Below are positions 1 to 5,287 of a stretch of 5,287 nt of DNA, in pieces. A model generated the notes under the pieces. It made no database searches and was not told the origin of the DNA. It saw only the letters and a list, made by a program, of their open reading frames with translations. Every line of letters starts with the position of its first letter. The stretch's first letter is position 1. The DNA is from CALHVX01 sp051027215 (lineage in GTDB: Bacteria > Pseudomonadota > Gammaproteobacteria > Pseudomonadales > Azotimanducaceae), in assembly GCA_051027215.1 (NCBI GenBank), contig JBPCXR010000144.1, forward strand, positions 1-5,287, given 5' to 3'. A program made the translations under genes and the position numbers.

Positions 1-1715
1 ACAAGGTGCCCAATCTCCGGCACAGGGCCAAGCACCAGCAATCGACGTTTCGTTGACGCGAGGGTTGCCAACGTTCGCTCCAGCGCCTCGCGAAAGATCT
101 CTTTGTTCTCTACGACATTACTCGCTACTCGTTGTCGATTGTGCAATAGCAGCGGCTCGCCGGATTCCTGCCGATACGGCGTGGCTTCCGCATAAAGGGT
201 CCAACGCGCGATAAGAATAATGGTGTCGATTTCTGGATGACCGCGTAGTAGGTTCAGCACGCCTTCGTTGTAGGCCATGCATTCGCCTTTAGGATCACGC
301 TGTTTGTTCGCGATGTTGAGCATAGGCGGGCAGCCGTTGGTGGTGGCACTTAGACCGTTCAAACCGTGCTCTGCGGCTGCTGCTCGCACGGCGCGCATTA
401 GCATTGAGGCGTGAGAATCCCCCCAAACGATGAAGCTAGGTAAGACGTCGTTGTCTGCTACCCGGCACAATCGCTCATAGGTTAGCGCCTCCGACGGGAT
501 GCCTTCGCAGCGCTTGCGCTCCGGCGGCTTATCATCGGCGAACTTTGCGATTTGTTGGACGTCGGAGGATAGACGAGCTGGCAGACCCTCAGACTCATCG
601 AACACTAACCCCGCAGCGATGGCCAACAGCATTACCCCCGCAGTGGTCTTGAACAGCTGCCCGCGCGTGAGCCAGCCTTGCTTGCCGCGAAAAGGTTGCT
701 CGACATAGCGCCAGGAAGCGATGGCTAGCGCGAAGGCCAGCAACACCAGCAACAAGGCCTCCGACGTCTGCAGCTCTCGAATAGCATAGTGCTTGGCAAA
801 GACCAGCACGGGCCAATGCCACAGGTACAGTGAGTAGGAGATGAGACCGACGAACACCACAGGGCCGAGACTCAACAGTCTGCCAACTAGGGTATGTCGG
901 CGCTGGCCGCTGTAAATCAACAAAGCGGTGCCGAGGCAAGGCAGTAGCGCTGCGAGACCAGGGAAGGGCGTGGTCGGCTCGAAAGCGAACACCGCGATGA
1001 TGATGAGCACAAGCCCCAGGCCTGCGCCCAGTTCGGTAACCCAGCGGTTTTCACTAGCTTGTACCATGCCCATCGCCAGCAGCGAGCCTAGCAACAGCTC
1101 CCAGGTGCGACTGGGCAGCAGGTAAAAAGCCGCAGTTGGATGGTAGACAACGCTGTAGATGCTCAGGCCAAGGGAAGCGATGAACAGCATTAGCGTGCAG
1201 AGCTGAAAGCGCGCGGCTAGCCGCTTCCGAATGAGTACTAGTAGTGCTGGAAACAGCAGGTAGTACTGTTCTTCGATGGCCAGTGACCAGGTATGCAGCA
1301 ACGGCTTTTGCTCGGCTGGCCCTTCAAAGTAGCCGGCTTCGCTGAAGAACAGAAAATTCGAGCTGAAGACCGTCGTGGTCGCCAGGCTTTGGCCGAAATC
1401 CTCCAGCTCAACGGGCATCAGCAATAGATATGCGGGAATACAACATAGCAGTGCAACGGCGAACAGCGCGGGAAACAAACGACGGATGCGTCGGGCGTAG
1501 AAATCTTTGAAGCTGAACCGCGCTTGCGCAATTTCTGGAAGGATGAGCGATGTGATCAGAAACCCGGAGATGACGAAGAACACGTCGACCCCAACATAGC
1601 CACCAGAGAACTGCGGCATGCCGGCGTGGTAGAGCACAACGGGAATCACGGCAACTGCGCGCAGACCATCGATATCGCGACGGTACTTGTTGCCGGCGGG
1701 CCCAGGTTGGCTCAC
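1..1715 (-). CDS. OafA-type membrane acyltransferase with C-terminal SGNH domain (3' end outside window)
   Basis: Predicted inner-membrane O-acyltransferase (Acyl_transf_3 family) that would move an acyl group, usually acetyl, across the membrane onto a surface polysaccharide such as O-antigen or exopolysaccharide; the substrate cannot be told from sequence. I read 571 uninterrupted codons. Visible landmarks are RRDIDGLRAVAV (12-23) with the family's conserved His at 30, GVDVFFVISGFLIT (42-55), FYARRIRRLFPAL (72-84), LLHTWSLAIEEQYY (139-152), YSLYLWHWP (294-302) and YVEQPF (337-342). About ten hydrophobic segments precede a last helix near 359-371. A periplasmic SGNH hydrolase-like domain follows, with block I GDSHA (Gly432, Asp433, Ser434 as nucleophile, His435). 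The C-terminal DxxH catalytic block is not reached; family members are usually 600-680 residues, so perhaps 50-100 residues are missing. The only usable start after an in-frame upstream stop is GTG at 1715, with no good Shine-Dalgarno. It lies 48 bp downstream of xth and is probably co-transcribed. Confidence 0.93.
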   Translation of the reverse strand, partial: MSQPGPAGNKYRRDIDGLRAVAVIPVVLYHAGMPQFSGGYVGVDVFFVISGFLITSLILPEIAQARFSFKDFYARRIRRLFPALFAVALLCCIPAYLLLMPVELEDFGQSLATTTVFSSNFLFFSEAGYFEGPAEQKPLLHTWSLAIEEQYYLLFPALLVLIRKRLAARFQLCTLMLFIASLGLSIYSVVYHPTAAFYLLPSRTWELLLGSLLAMGMVQASENRWVTELGAGLGLVLIIIAVFAFEPTTPFPGLAALLPCLGTALLIYSGQRRHTLVGRLLSLGPVVFVGLISYSLYLWHWPVLVFAKHYAIRELQTSEALLLVLLAFALAIASWRYVEQPFRGKQGWLTRGQLFKTTAGVMLLAIAAGLVFDESEGLPARLSSDVQQIAKFADDKPPERKRCEGIPSEALTYERLCRVADNDVLPSFIVWGDSHASMLMRAVRAAAAEHGLNGLSATTNGCPPMLNIANKQRDPKGECMAYNEGVLNLLRGHPEIDTIILIARWTLYAEATPYRQESGEPLLLHNRQRVASNVVENKEIFREALERTLATLASTKRRLLVLGPVPEIGHL

Positions 1716-1763
1716 GTGTTGGCGCTCGGAGGGGTGTTCCGTCGAGGCGCGATCCGGTGCATG

Positions 1764-2537
1764 TCAGCGGTGCAGATCGACGCCGACAGGGCAGTGGTCG
1801 CTGCCCTGAGTCTGTGGCCAGATAAAGGCTCGCTCGACCTGTTTGAAGGCTGATGCCGAAGCCAAGATGTAGTCGATGCGCCAACCGACGTTGTTCTCTC
1901 GAGCACCACCGAACTGTCGCCACCAACTGTAGTGCCCTGGCTGGTCTGGATGCAACGCGCGGAAGGTGTCGACCCAGCCTGCCTCTAACCAGCGGCCGAA
2001 CTCAGCCCGTTCTTCAGGTAAAAAGCCGCTGGACTTGGTGTTGGTCTTGGGACGAGCAAGGTCCAATGCCGTGTGCGCAGTGTTGTAGTCGCCGGTAACG
2101 TAAACCGGCCCCCGGCGTTTCATTCGCTGCACTCGCTCAAACACGGCTTCACTGAAGGCCAACTTGTACGGCACCCGGCTGTTGTCTCTGTTCTTACCGC
2201 TACCTTTCGGAAAGTAGGCGCTTACCACCGCGGTTCGTCCGAAGTGCGCCGCCATGTAGCGGCCTTCGCTATCGAACACTGCGTCACCCAGGCTGTGTTC
2301 TACTCTGTCCGGCGCCTGACGGCTATAGATCGCGACCCCGCTGTAACCGGGTCGCTCTGCCGGAAAGAAGGCGGTATGCCAGTTCCGAGGTTGGCGAATT
2401 CGATCCTCGAGCTGTTCCGGAAACGCGCGCACTTCCTGTAACGCTAGAATGTTCGCTCGAGAACGGCCGAGGAAATGACCGAAACCTTTGCGGGTGCAGG
2501 CGCGCAGCCCGTTGACATTCCAGCTGACGATTCTCAT
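1764..2537 (-). CDS. xth: Exodeoxyribonuclease III / AP endonuclease (APE1/ExoA type)
   Basis: A 257-residue cytoplasmic base-excision-repair enzyme of the EEP nuclease superfamily. It cuts DNA 5' to abasic sites and has 3'-5' exonuclease and 3'-phosphatase activity in characterised relatives. The length is normal and all core motifs are visible: SWNVNGLRA (5-13, Asn7), LQEVRA (33-38, metal-binding Glu35), SGVAIYSR (66-73), SAYFPKG with Tyr108, GDYNTAH (Asp150, Asn152), GWRIDYI (Asp222) and the terminal SDHCPVGVDL with the Asp247-His248 pair. The stretch KSSGFLPEER followed by VDTFR, YSWW and NNVGWRIDY resembles Bacillus ExoA and eukaryotic APE1 more than E. coli ExoIII, which lacks the NNVGW signature. 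The ATG at 2537 begins exactly at the conserved MRIVSWNVNG. Directly upstream is CTCCCC rather than a purine-rich Shine-Dalgarno, so initiation may be weak or nearly leaderless. It is divergent from the GST gene and followed closely by the acyltransferase. Confidence 0.96.
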   Translation of the reverse strand: MRIVSWNVNGLRACTRKGFGHFLGRSRANILALQEVRAFPEQLEDRIRQPRNWHTAFFPAERPGYSGVAIYSRQAPDRVEHSLGDAVFDSEGRYMAAHFGRTAVVSAYFPKGSGKNRDNSRVPYKLAFSEAVFERVQRMKRRGPVYVTGDYNTAHTALDLARPKTNTKSSGFLPEERAEFGRWLEAGWVDTFRALHPDQPGHYSWWRQFGGARENNVGWRIDYILASASAFKQVERAFIWPQTQGSDHCPVGVDLHR

Positions 2538-2611
2538 GGGGAGCGCAGTCTACCGAATGCGAATCCAGGGCGCTGGGCGCTACACTAACTAAATTTGGAG
2601 ATTCGCAGACC
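2538..2611. promoter_or_regulatory. Divergent intergenic region between xth and the GST gene
   Basis: These 74 bp must hold the promoters of both divergent units unless transcription enters from further away. On the plus strand TACACT (2581-2586) is a weak -10-like hexamer with no good -35 at the right distance. On the minus strand TAGACT (2549-2554) could be a -10 that would give a leader of only a few bases for xth. GGAG at 2597-2600 is the likely ribosome binding site of the GST gene, 11 bases before its ATG. No operator palindrome was recognised. The region's role is inferred from gene orientation; the individual hexamers are weak. Confidence 0.35.
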
Positions 2612-3217
2612 ATGTTGAAGATCTACCATGCACCGAACACCCGCTCCCTACGCGTTATCTGGCTATGCGAGGAGCTGGAACTCCCTTACGAGGTGATTCC
2701 GGTGGACTTCTCTGCAGAATACCGCGCGTCACCCGAATGGCGGGCCATGCACCCAGCGGGCAAGGTCCCGGTGCTCACCGATGGCGCGCTAACCATGTTT
2801 GAGTCCGGTGCCATGGTCCAATACGTTTTGGATCGCTATGGGGAAGGCCGGCTGCAGCCGGCTGTGGGAACAGCGGAACACGCGATCTACTTGCAGTGGT
2901 CCTGGTTCGCCGAGTCCACCCTGGCGCGACCCCTTGGCGAGATCGTCAATCATGGCCGCGAGTTCCCTGGTGAAGCCCGTATCCCAGCGGTAGTGCTGGA
3001 GATGCAGAACCGAGCCACGGTGTGTTTACAAGCCGTGGCCCAAGCGACCCAGGGCCAGTCCTATCTGCTGGGCGAGTCGTTTTCGGCGGCGGATGTGATG
3101 ATGGGCTACAGCCTCATGCTCGCCCAGCTGCTGATTCCGGACCGAATTCCGGAGCCGTTACTGCCCTACTGGCAGGTCCTGCAGGCCAGACCCGCATATC
3201 TAAGAGCGTTTGCGTGA
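2612..3217 (+). CDS. Glutathione S-transferase family protein
   Basis: A 201-residue cytosolic GST-like protein. The N-terminal thioredoxin-fold half (about 1-78) has IYHAPNTRSLRVIWLCEEL (4-22), where Ser12 (or Asn9/Thr10) occupies the usual glutathione-activating region. It is followed by GKVPVLTDG with the cis-proline Pro53 and FESGAMVQYV (63-72), which carries the Glu-Ser pair that contacts the glutathione gamma-glutamyl group. The all-helical C-terminal half ends with LLGESFSAADVMMGYSL (152-168), the N-capping box with Asp161. The length is typical of bacterial GSTs. GGAG lies 11 bases upstream of the ATG. The substrate is not predictable; its position 48 bp ahead of a Rieske oxygenase on the same strand suggests conjugation or isomerisation of an oxidised product, or protection from it. 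That link is inferred. The fold assignment is firm. Confidence 0.94.
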   Translation: MLKIYHAPNTRSLRVIWLCEELELPYEVIPVDFSAEYRASPEWRAMHPAGKVPVLTDGALTMFESGAMVQYVLDRYGEGRLQPAVGTAEHAIYLQWSWFAESTLARPLGEIVNHGREFPGEARIPAVVLEMQNRATVCLQAVAQATQGQSYLLGESFSAADVMMGYSLMLAQLLIPDRIPEPLLPYWQVLQARPAYLRAFA

Positions 3218-3256
3218 AAGCCGCGTTGGGCAGAAGATAAGCTGTTCTACTGGCGT

Positions 3257-3263
3257 GAGGTGA
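3257..3263 (+). promoter_or_regulatory. Ribosome binding site deciding the oxygenase start
   Basis: GAGGTGA matches the anti-Shine-Dalgarno well and sits just before the ATG at 3266, with five bases between GAGG and the ATG. A GTG at 3260, in the same frame and two codons upstream, lies inside this site and has no comparable purine-rich sequence of its own. I therefore prefer ATG 3266 over GTG 3260. The two choices differ by only two residues. Confidence 0.6.
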
Positions 3264-3265
3264 GT

Positions 3266-4456
3266 ATGTCCAGACAACAACTGATTGAAATGGCGCGGCA
3301 TAACATCGAGCTGTACCAGTCCGGTGGGCTGGACCTGGCCGCGGATGTTTTCAAAGTTGCCGCCGAGAACTACTACGATGAATCGCGTTTTCAGCAGGAA
3401 ATAGGCGGTATCTTTCGACGCCTGCCCCTGGTGTTGGCGCCCTCGGCTGAGCTTGCCAACCCGGGTGACTACAAAGCCATGCAGGCCGCGGGTCTGCCGG
3501 TGCTGTTGACGCGGGATCAGTCCGGTGAGCTGCACGCGTTCGTTAACAGTTGCAGCCATCGCGGAACGGCGGTGGCCGTCGACGGTACCGGCAACCGTTT
3601 TAAGTTCGTTTGCCCTTACCACGGCTGGACCTTCAGTCAAGAAGGCGCATTGGTAGGCGTGGCGTCGGCCGAAGAGTTCGGCGAGTTCGATCGTAGTCAT
3701 TATGGCTTAACGCCGTTACCGGTGTTAGAGCGTGCGGGGCTGATCTGGTGTGTACTCAATCCTGAGTCGACCTTAGATCTGGAGGCGTTTCTGTGTGGCT
3801 ACGATGACATGCTGGCCAACTATGCGTTGCAGAACTGGTATCTCTTCGACAAACGCACCCTGCGTGGGCCGAACTGGAAGATTGCCTACGACGGCTACAT
3901 GGATCTTTACCACTTGCCGGTGCTGCACAAAGATTCGATCGGTAAAGGCGTCTCCAACAAAGCCCAGTACTACGCTTGGGGGCCGCATCAGCGAGTCATT
4001 TCTCCCGCCAGACATGAAGACCTGCAGTCGCTGCCGGAGGACAAATGGCCGTCGGAGCAATTGATGGTTGGGGTGTGGACAATCTTTCCGCACGTGTCCA
4101 TTGCTTCGTTTCGAGGCGGCGGTAGAAGCATTATGTTGTCGCAGCTGTTTCCGGGATCGGAGCCGGGCGAGTCCTATACCACGCAGTATTACCTGATGGA
4201 GCAAGCACCGGACGAAGCCCAAGCAGCTGAGGCTCGAGCACAGTTTGATTTGCTGGAGCACGTGGTGGAATCAGAAGACTATGCGACGGGCTTTCGCCAG
4301 CAAGCCGCGCTGAAGGCTGGGGGTCGGGATCATGTGCTGTTTGGTCGCAACGAAGGTGGTGGCCATCGCTTTCACCAGTGGGTGGAGGAATTGCTGCAGA
4401 CGCCCGATTCGCGACTGAACGAGTTGTTTGCGAATGCGGAACGACCAACAGGCTGA
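3266..4456 (+). CDS. Rieske non-heme iron oxygenase, alpha subunit
   Basis: A 396-residue aromatic-ring-hydroxylating-type oxygenase that would use O2 and electrons from a separate reductase or ferredoxin to hydroxylate, dihydroxylate or demethylate a substrate. The N-terminal Rieske domain shows C96-x-H98 and C116-x2-H119 separated by 17 residues (CSHRGTAV, then CPYHGWTF), which binds a [2Fe-2S] cluster. The catalytic domain has NWKIAYDGYMDLYHLPVLH (203-221): Asp213 is the likely inter-subunit electron-transfer bridge, and His216 and His221 are iron ligands in H-x4-H spacing. Asp338 in ESEDYATGFRQQ is the probable third ligand. FGRNEGGGHRFHQW (359-372) is the family's C-terminal signature. 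Many relatives have Glu-Asn seven and six residues before the first His; here it is Asp209-Gly210. The length fits a full alpha subunit, probably working as a homotrimer because no beta subunit is adjacent. It is likely co-transcribed with the upstream GST. The substrate is unknown. Confidence 0.95.
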   Translation: MSRQQLIEMARHNIELYQSGGLDLAADVFKVAAENYYDESRFQQEIGGIFRRLPLVLAPSAELANPGDYKAMQAAGLPVLLTRDQSGELHAFVNSCSHRGTAVAVDGTGNRFKFVCPYHGWTFSQEGALVGVASAEEFGEFDRSHYGLTPLPVLERAGLIWCVLNPESTLDLEAFLCGYDDMLANYALQNWYLFDKRTLRGPNWKIAYDGYMDLYHLPVLHKDSIGKGVSNKAQYYAWGPHQRVISPARHEDLQSLPEDKWPSEQLMVGVWTIFPHVSIASFRGGGRSIMLSQLFPGSEPGESYTTQYYLMEQAPDEAQAAEARAQFDLLEHVVESEDYATGFRQQAALKAGGRDHVLFGRNEGGGHRFHQWVEELLQTPDSRLNELFANAERPTG

Positions 4457-4490
4457 AGCACGTGGCACCATTGGATTGCTAGTTGTAATA

Positions 4491-4524
4491 GTCGGTATCC
4501 GACCTTACGGACAGTGTCGGATAT
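4491..4524. repeat. Overlapping inverted repeats (three GTCGG/CCGAC arms)
   Basis: The arms are GTCGG at 4491-4495, CCGAC at 4499-4503 and GTCGG at 4516-4520. The first two form a 5-bp stem with a 3-base TAT loop. The last two extend to a perfect 8-bp inverted repeat, TATCCGAC (4496-4503) and GTCGGATA (4516-4523), with a 12-base loop. The two hairpins exclude one another because they share the middle arm. The element lies 34 bp after the oxygenase stop. No T-run follows, so it is not a classical intrinsic terminator. An mRNA 3'-end stabiliser, an operator, or one copy of a dispersed repeat are all possible. Confidence 0.55.
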
Positions 4525-4635
4525 GCTCTAAAGCAGACGTTCTAAGGCGTCCGGCATCTACCGCCGCTATCGACCCGTTGGAGACGAAGCTCCCGGCGAT
4601 CCTTACTATCGAGGTCGAGTAGGTAGGAGATAGAG

Positions 4636-5136
4636 ATGAATTGGGATGCCATTAGTGCAGGCGCTGAAACCATCGGAGTGATTGCCGTTCTAGCCTCAGT
4701 CTTGTACTTGGCAAAACAGGTAAAGACTGGAAACGACCTAAACCGTGCCGATACTTTCCGAGCGATAATGCAAGGTATGGGCAACTACCTTAATGACATG
4801 TTTTCGCTGGAAAACGCGGAACTGATCGAAAAAGGATTTCTGAGCTTCTCGACCTTGTCACCATACGAGAAGGTCCGTTTCGACAATCTAATGGCGAACT
4901 ACTTCAATTACGCCGAGGACTCGTTCAGTAGCTCTAATGTTGAACTATTAGGCGACGAAACAATGCAAAATTGGACCTACTGGTTACAATCCCGGTTTTT
5001 TGCGTACGAAGGCATCCGAGACTGGTGGCAATTTGGTAAAGGCGCATATCCGCCGGAATTTCAGTCTTGGATTGAATCAATCATCGAATCAACGGACACC
5101 AGCCGGGATGTGTACGGGTTTTTTGACCCGGTATAG
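4636..5136 (+). CDS. Hypothetical protein with one N-terminal membrane helix
   Basis: I do not recognise a named family for this 166-residue protein. Residues 12-26 (TIGVIAVLASVLYLA) form one hydrophobic helix followed by Lys27 and Lys30. With an acidic, uncharged-to-negative N-terminus this suggests the C-terminal 135 residues face the cytoplasm (positive-inside rule). It is not a cleavable signal peptide, as no positive N-region or cleavage site is seen. The soluble part is predicted mostly helical and rich in aromatics, with NYFNYAEDSF in the middle and DWWQFGKGAYPPEFQSWI at 129-146. From memory, similar short proteins with this kind of N-terminal helix and a Trp/Phe-rich tail occur as hypotheticals in marine bacteria; this is not verified. 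The start is well supported: GGAG at 4626-4629 lies six bases before the ATG. Hand-counted 60-base samples are about 40-45% GC against about 63% in a sample of the oxygenase, hinting at different ancestry. Confidence 0.82.
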   Translation: MNWDAISAGAETIGVIAVLASVLYLAKQVKTGNDLNRADTFRAIMQGMGNYLNDMFSLENAELIEKGFLSFSTLSPYEKVRFDNLMANYFNYAEDSFSSSNVELLGDETMQNWTYWLQSRFFAYEGIRDWWQFGKGAYPPEFQSWIESIIESTDTSRDVYGFFDPV

Positions 5137-5156
5137 GCAGAATTGGACTAAGTCCA
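5115..5156. repeat. Two short inverted repeats around the end of the hypothetical gene
   Basis: CGGGT (5115-5119) and ACCCG (5126-5130) can form a 5-bp stem with a T-rich six-base loop, just before the stop codon at 5134-5136. Eight bases after the stop is TGGACT-A-AGTCCA (5144-5156), a perfect 6-bp dyad around one central base. The first has its T-run in the loop rather than after the stem, so it is a poor intrinsic terminator. The second is too tight to fold as a hairpin but has the form of a protein-binding site. Both are short enough to occur by chance. Confidence 0.3.
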
Positions 5157-5212
5157 CCAAGCCCGCTTGTGGCCGAAAGCACGCGAAACAGGCGGTGAGA
5201 TGGAGGTCGGCT

Positions 5213-5275
5213 ATGGAGCAACTTAAAGCAGTTAGGAGAAAAGCTCGAAAGCCGCCATTAGAAACTGAGCGATGA
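5213..5275 (+). CDS. Possible 20-codon small ORF with strong Shine-Dalgarno
   Basis: GGAGG at 5202-5206 lies six bases before an ATG at 5213, the best Shine-Dalgarno arrangement in this part of the window. The ORF would encode a 20-residue, very basic peptide (MEQLKAVRRKARKPPLETER). Its TGA (5273-5275) overlaps an ATG at 5272-5274 as ATGA, the layout typical of translational coupling; the overlapping ATG would begin M-T-G-S-F and leave the window. The ORF is far too short for codon statistics, and the same frame stays open upstream to 5000 as an antiphase shadow of the preceding gene. It could be a leader peptide, the tail of a decayed gene, or chance. Confidence 0.18.
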   Translation: MEQLKAVRRKARKPPLETER

Positions 5276-5287
5276 CCGGCTCTTTTC

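Noticed and set aside
595..939. A 114-codon minus-strand ORF and other short ORFs inside 499-1125
   Set aside because: They lie over the acyltransferase reading frame, which shows family motifs throughout; the short ORFs have no recognisable content or ribosome binding sites.
1408..1926. A 172-codon minus-strand ORF spanning the xth-acyltransferase junction
   Set aside because: It overlaps the 3' end of xth and the 5' end of the acyltransferase in another frame, and its Arg/Ser/Cys-rich translation looks like an off-frame reading of GC-rich coding DNA.
3200..3700. A 166-codon minus-strand ORF opposite the start of the oxygenase gene
   Set aside because: It is antisense to the conserved Rieske domain and has no family features; long antisense ORFs are expected opposite GC-rich genes.
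3773..4261. A 162-codon minus-strand ORF opposite the catalytic domain of the oxygenase
   Set aside because: It is the antisense shadow of the iron-binding region, with no motifs or ribosome binding site of note.
4578..4609. Possible promoter for the hypothetical gene (TTGGAG and TACTAT)
   Set aside because: TACTAT (4604-4609) is an acceptable -10 but the spacing to TTGGAG (4578-4583) is 20 bases, too long for a normal sigma-70 promoter.
4428..4622. A 64-codon plus-strand ORF overlapping the oxygenase end and filling the intergenic region
   Set aside because: Its start lies inside the oxygenase gene without a good Shine-Dalgarno, and it runs through the inverted repeats; no recognisable protein features.
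5000..5212. Upstream part of a 91-codon plus-strand ORF over the end of the hypothetical gene
   Set aside because: It overlaps the well-supported 4636-5136 gene in another frame; only the short portion from 5213 has its own ribosome binding site.
5267..5287. Intrinsic terminator (GAGC/GCTC then TTTTC)
   Set aside because: The stem is only 4 bp with an 8-base loop and the T-run reaches the window edge, so it cannot be called.

Overview
The window looks like chromosomal DNA from a moderately GC-rich proteobacterium. A free-living, possibly marine, gammaproteobacterium fits best. This placement rests on the overall style of the proteins (a standalone Rieske oxygenase, a small bacterial GST, an OafA-type acyltransferase), not on any marker gene, so it is tentative. 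No rRNA, tRNA, CRISPR array, transposase or integrase was recognised.

Left half (1-2537, minus strand): an APE1/ExoA-type exodeoxyribonuclease III (xth) is followed 48 bp downstream, on the same strand, by a large membrane acyltransferase of the OafA type. The acyltransferase carries a C-terminal SGNH hydrolase domain and runs off the left edge of the window. It is not interrupted: I translated 571 codons from a GTG start at 1715 to the edge without a stop. The two genes may share a transcript, but their functions (DNA repair and cell-surface O-acylation) have no obvious connection.

Middle (2538-4456, plus strand): a 74-bp divergent intergenic region separates xth from a plus-strand pair. 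The first gene encodes a 201-residue glutathione S-transferase-like protein. The second, 48 bp later, encodes a 396-residue Rieske non-heme iron oxygenase alpha subunit with all expected cluster and iron ligands visible. Their spacing suggests one transcription unit that oxidises an aromatic or other lipophilic substrate, with the GST providing glutathione conjugation, isomerisation or detoxification. No ferredoxin, reductase or beta subunit is encoded here, so electrons must come from elsewhere.

Right end (4457-5287): a 179-bp intergenic region contains an unusual set of overlapping inverted repeats (three GTCGG/CCGAC arms). It is followed by a 166-residue unrecognised protein with one N-terminal membrane helix and a visibly more AT-rich coding sequence. 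The last 150 bp hold no certain gene. They do contain a possible 20-codon ORF with a strong Shine-Dalgarno, whose stop overlaps an ATG that could begin a gene beyond the edge.

I see no convincing new multi-gene system. The points most worth checking are the GST-Rieske pair, the overlapping hairpins after it, and the AT-rich membrane-anchored orphan protein.
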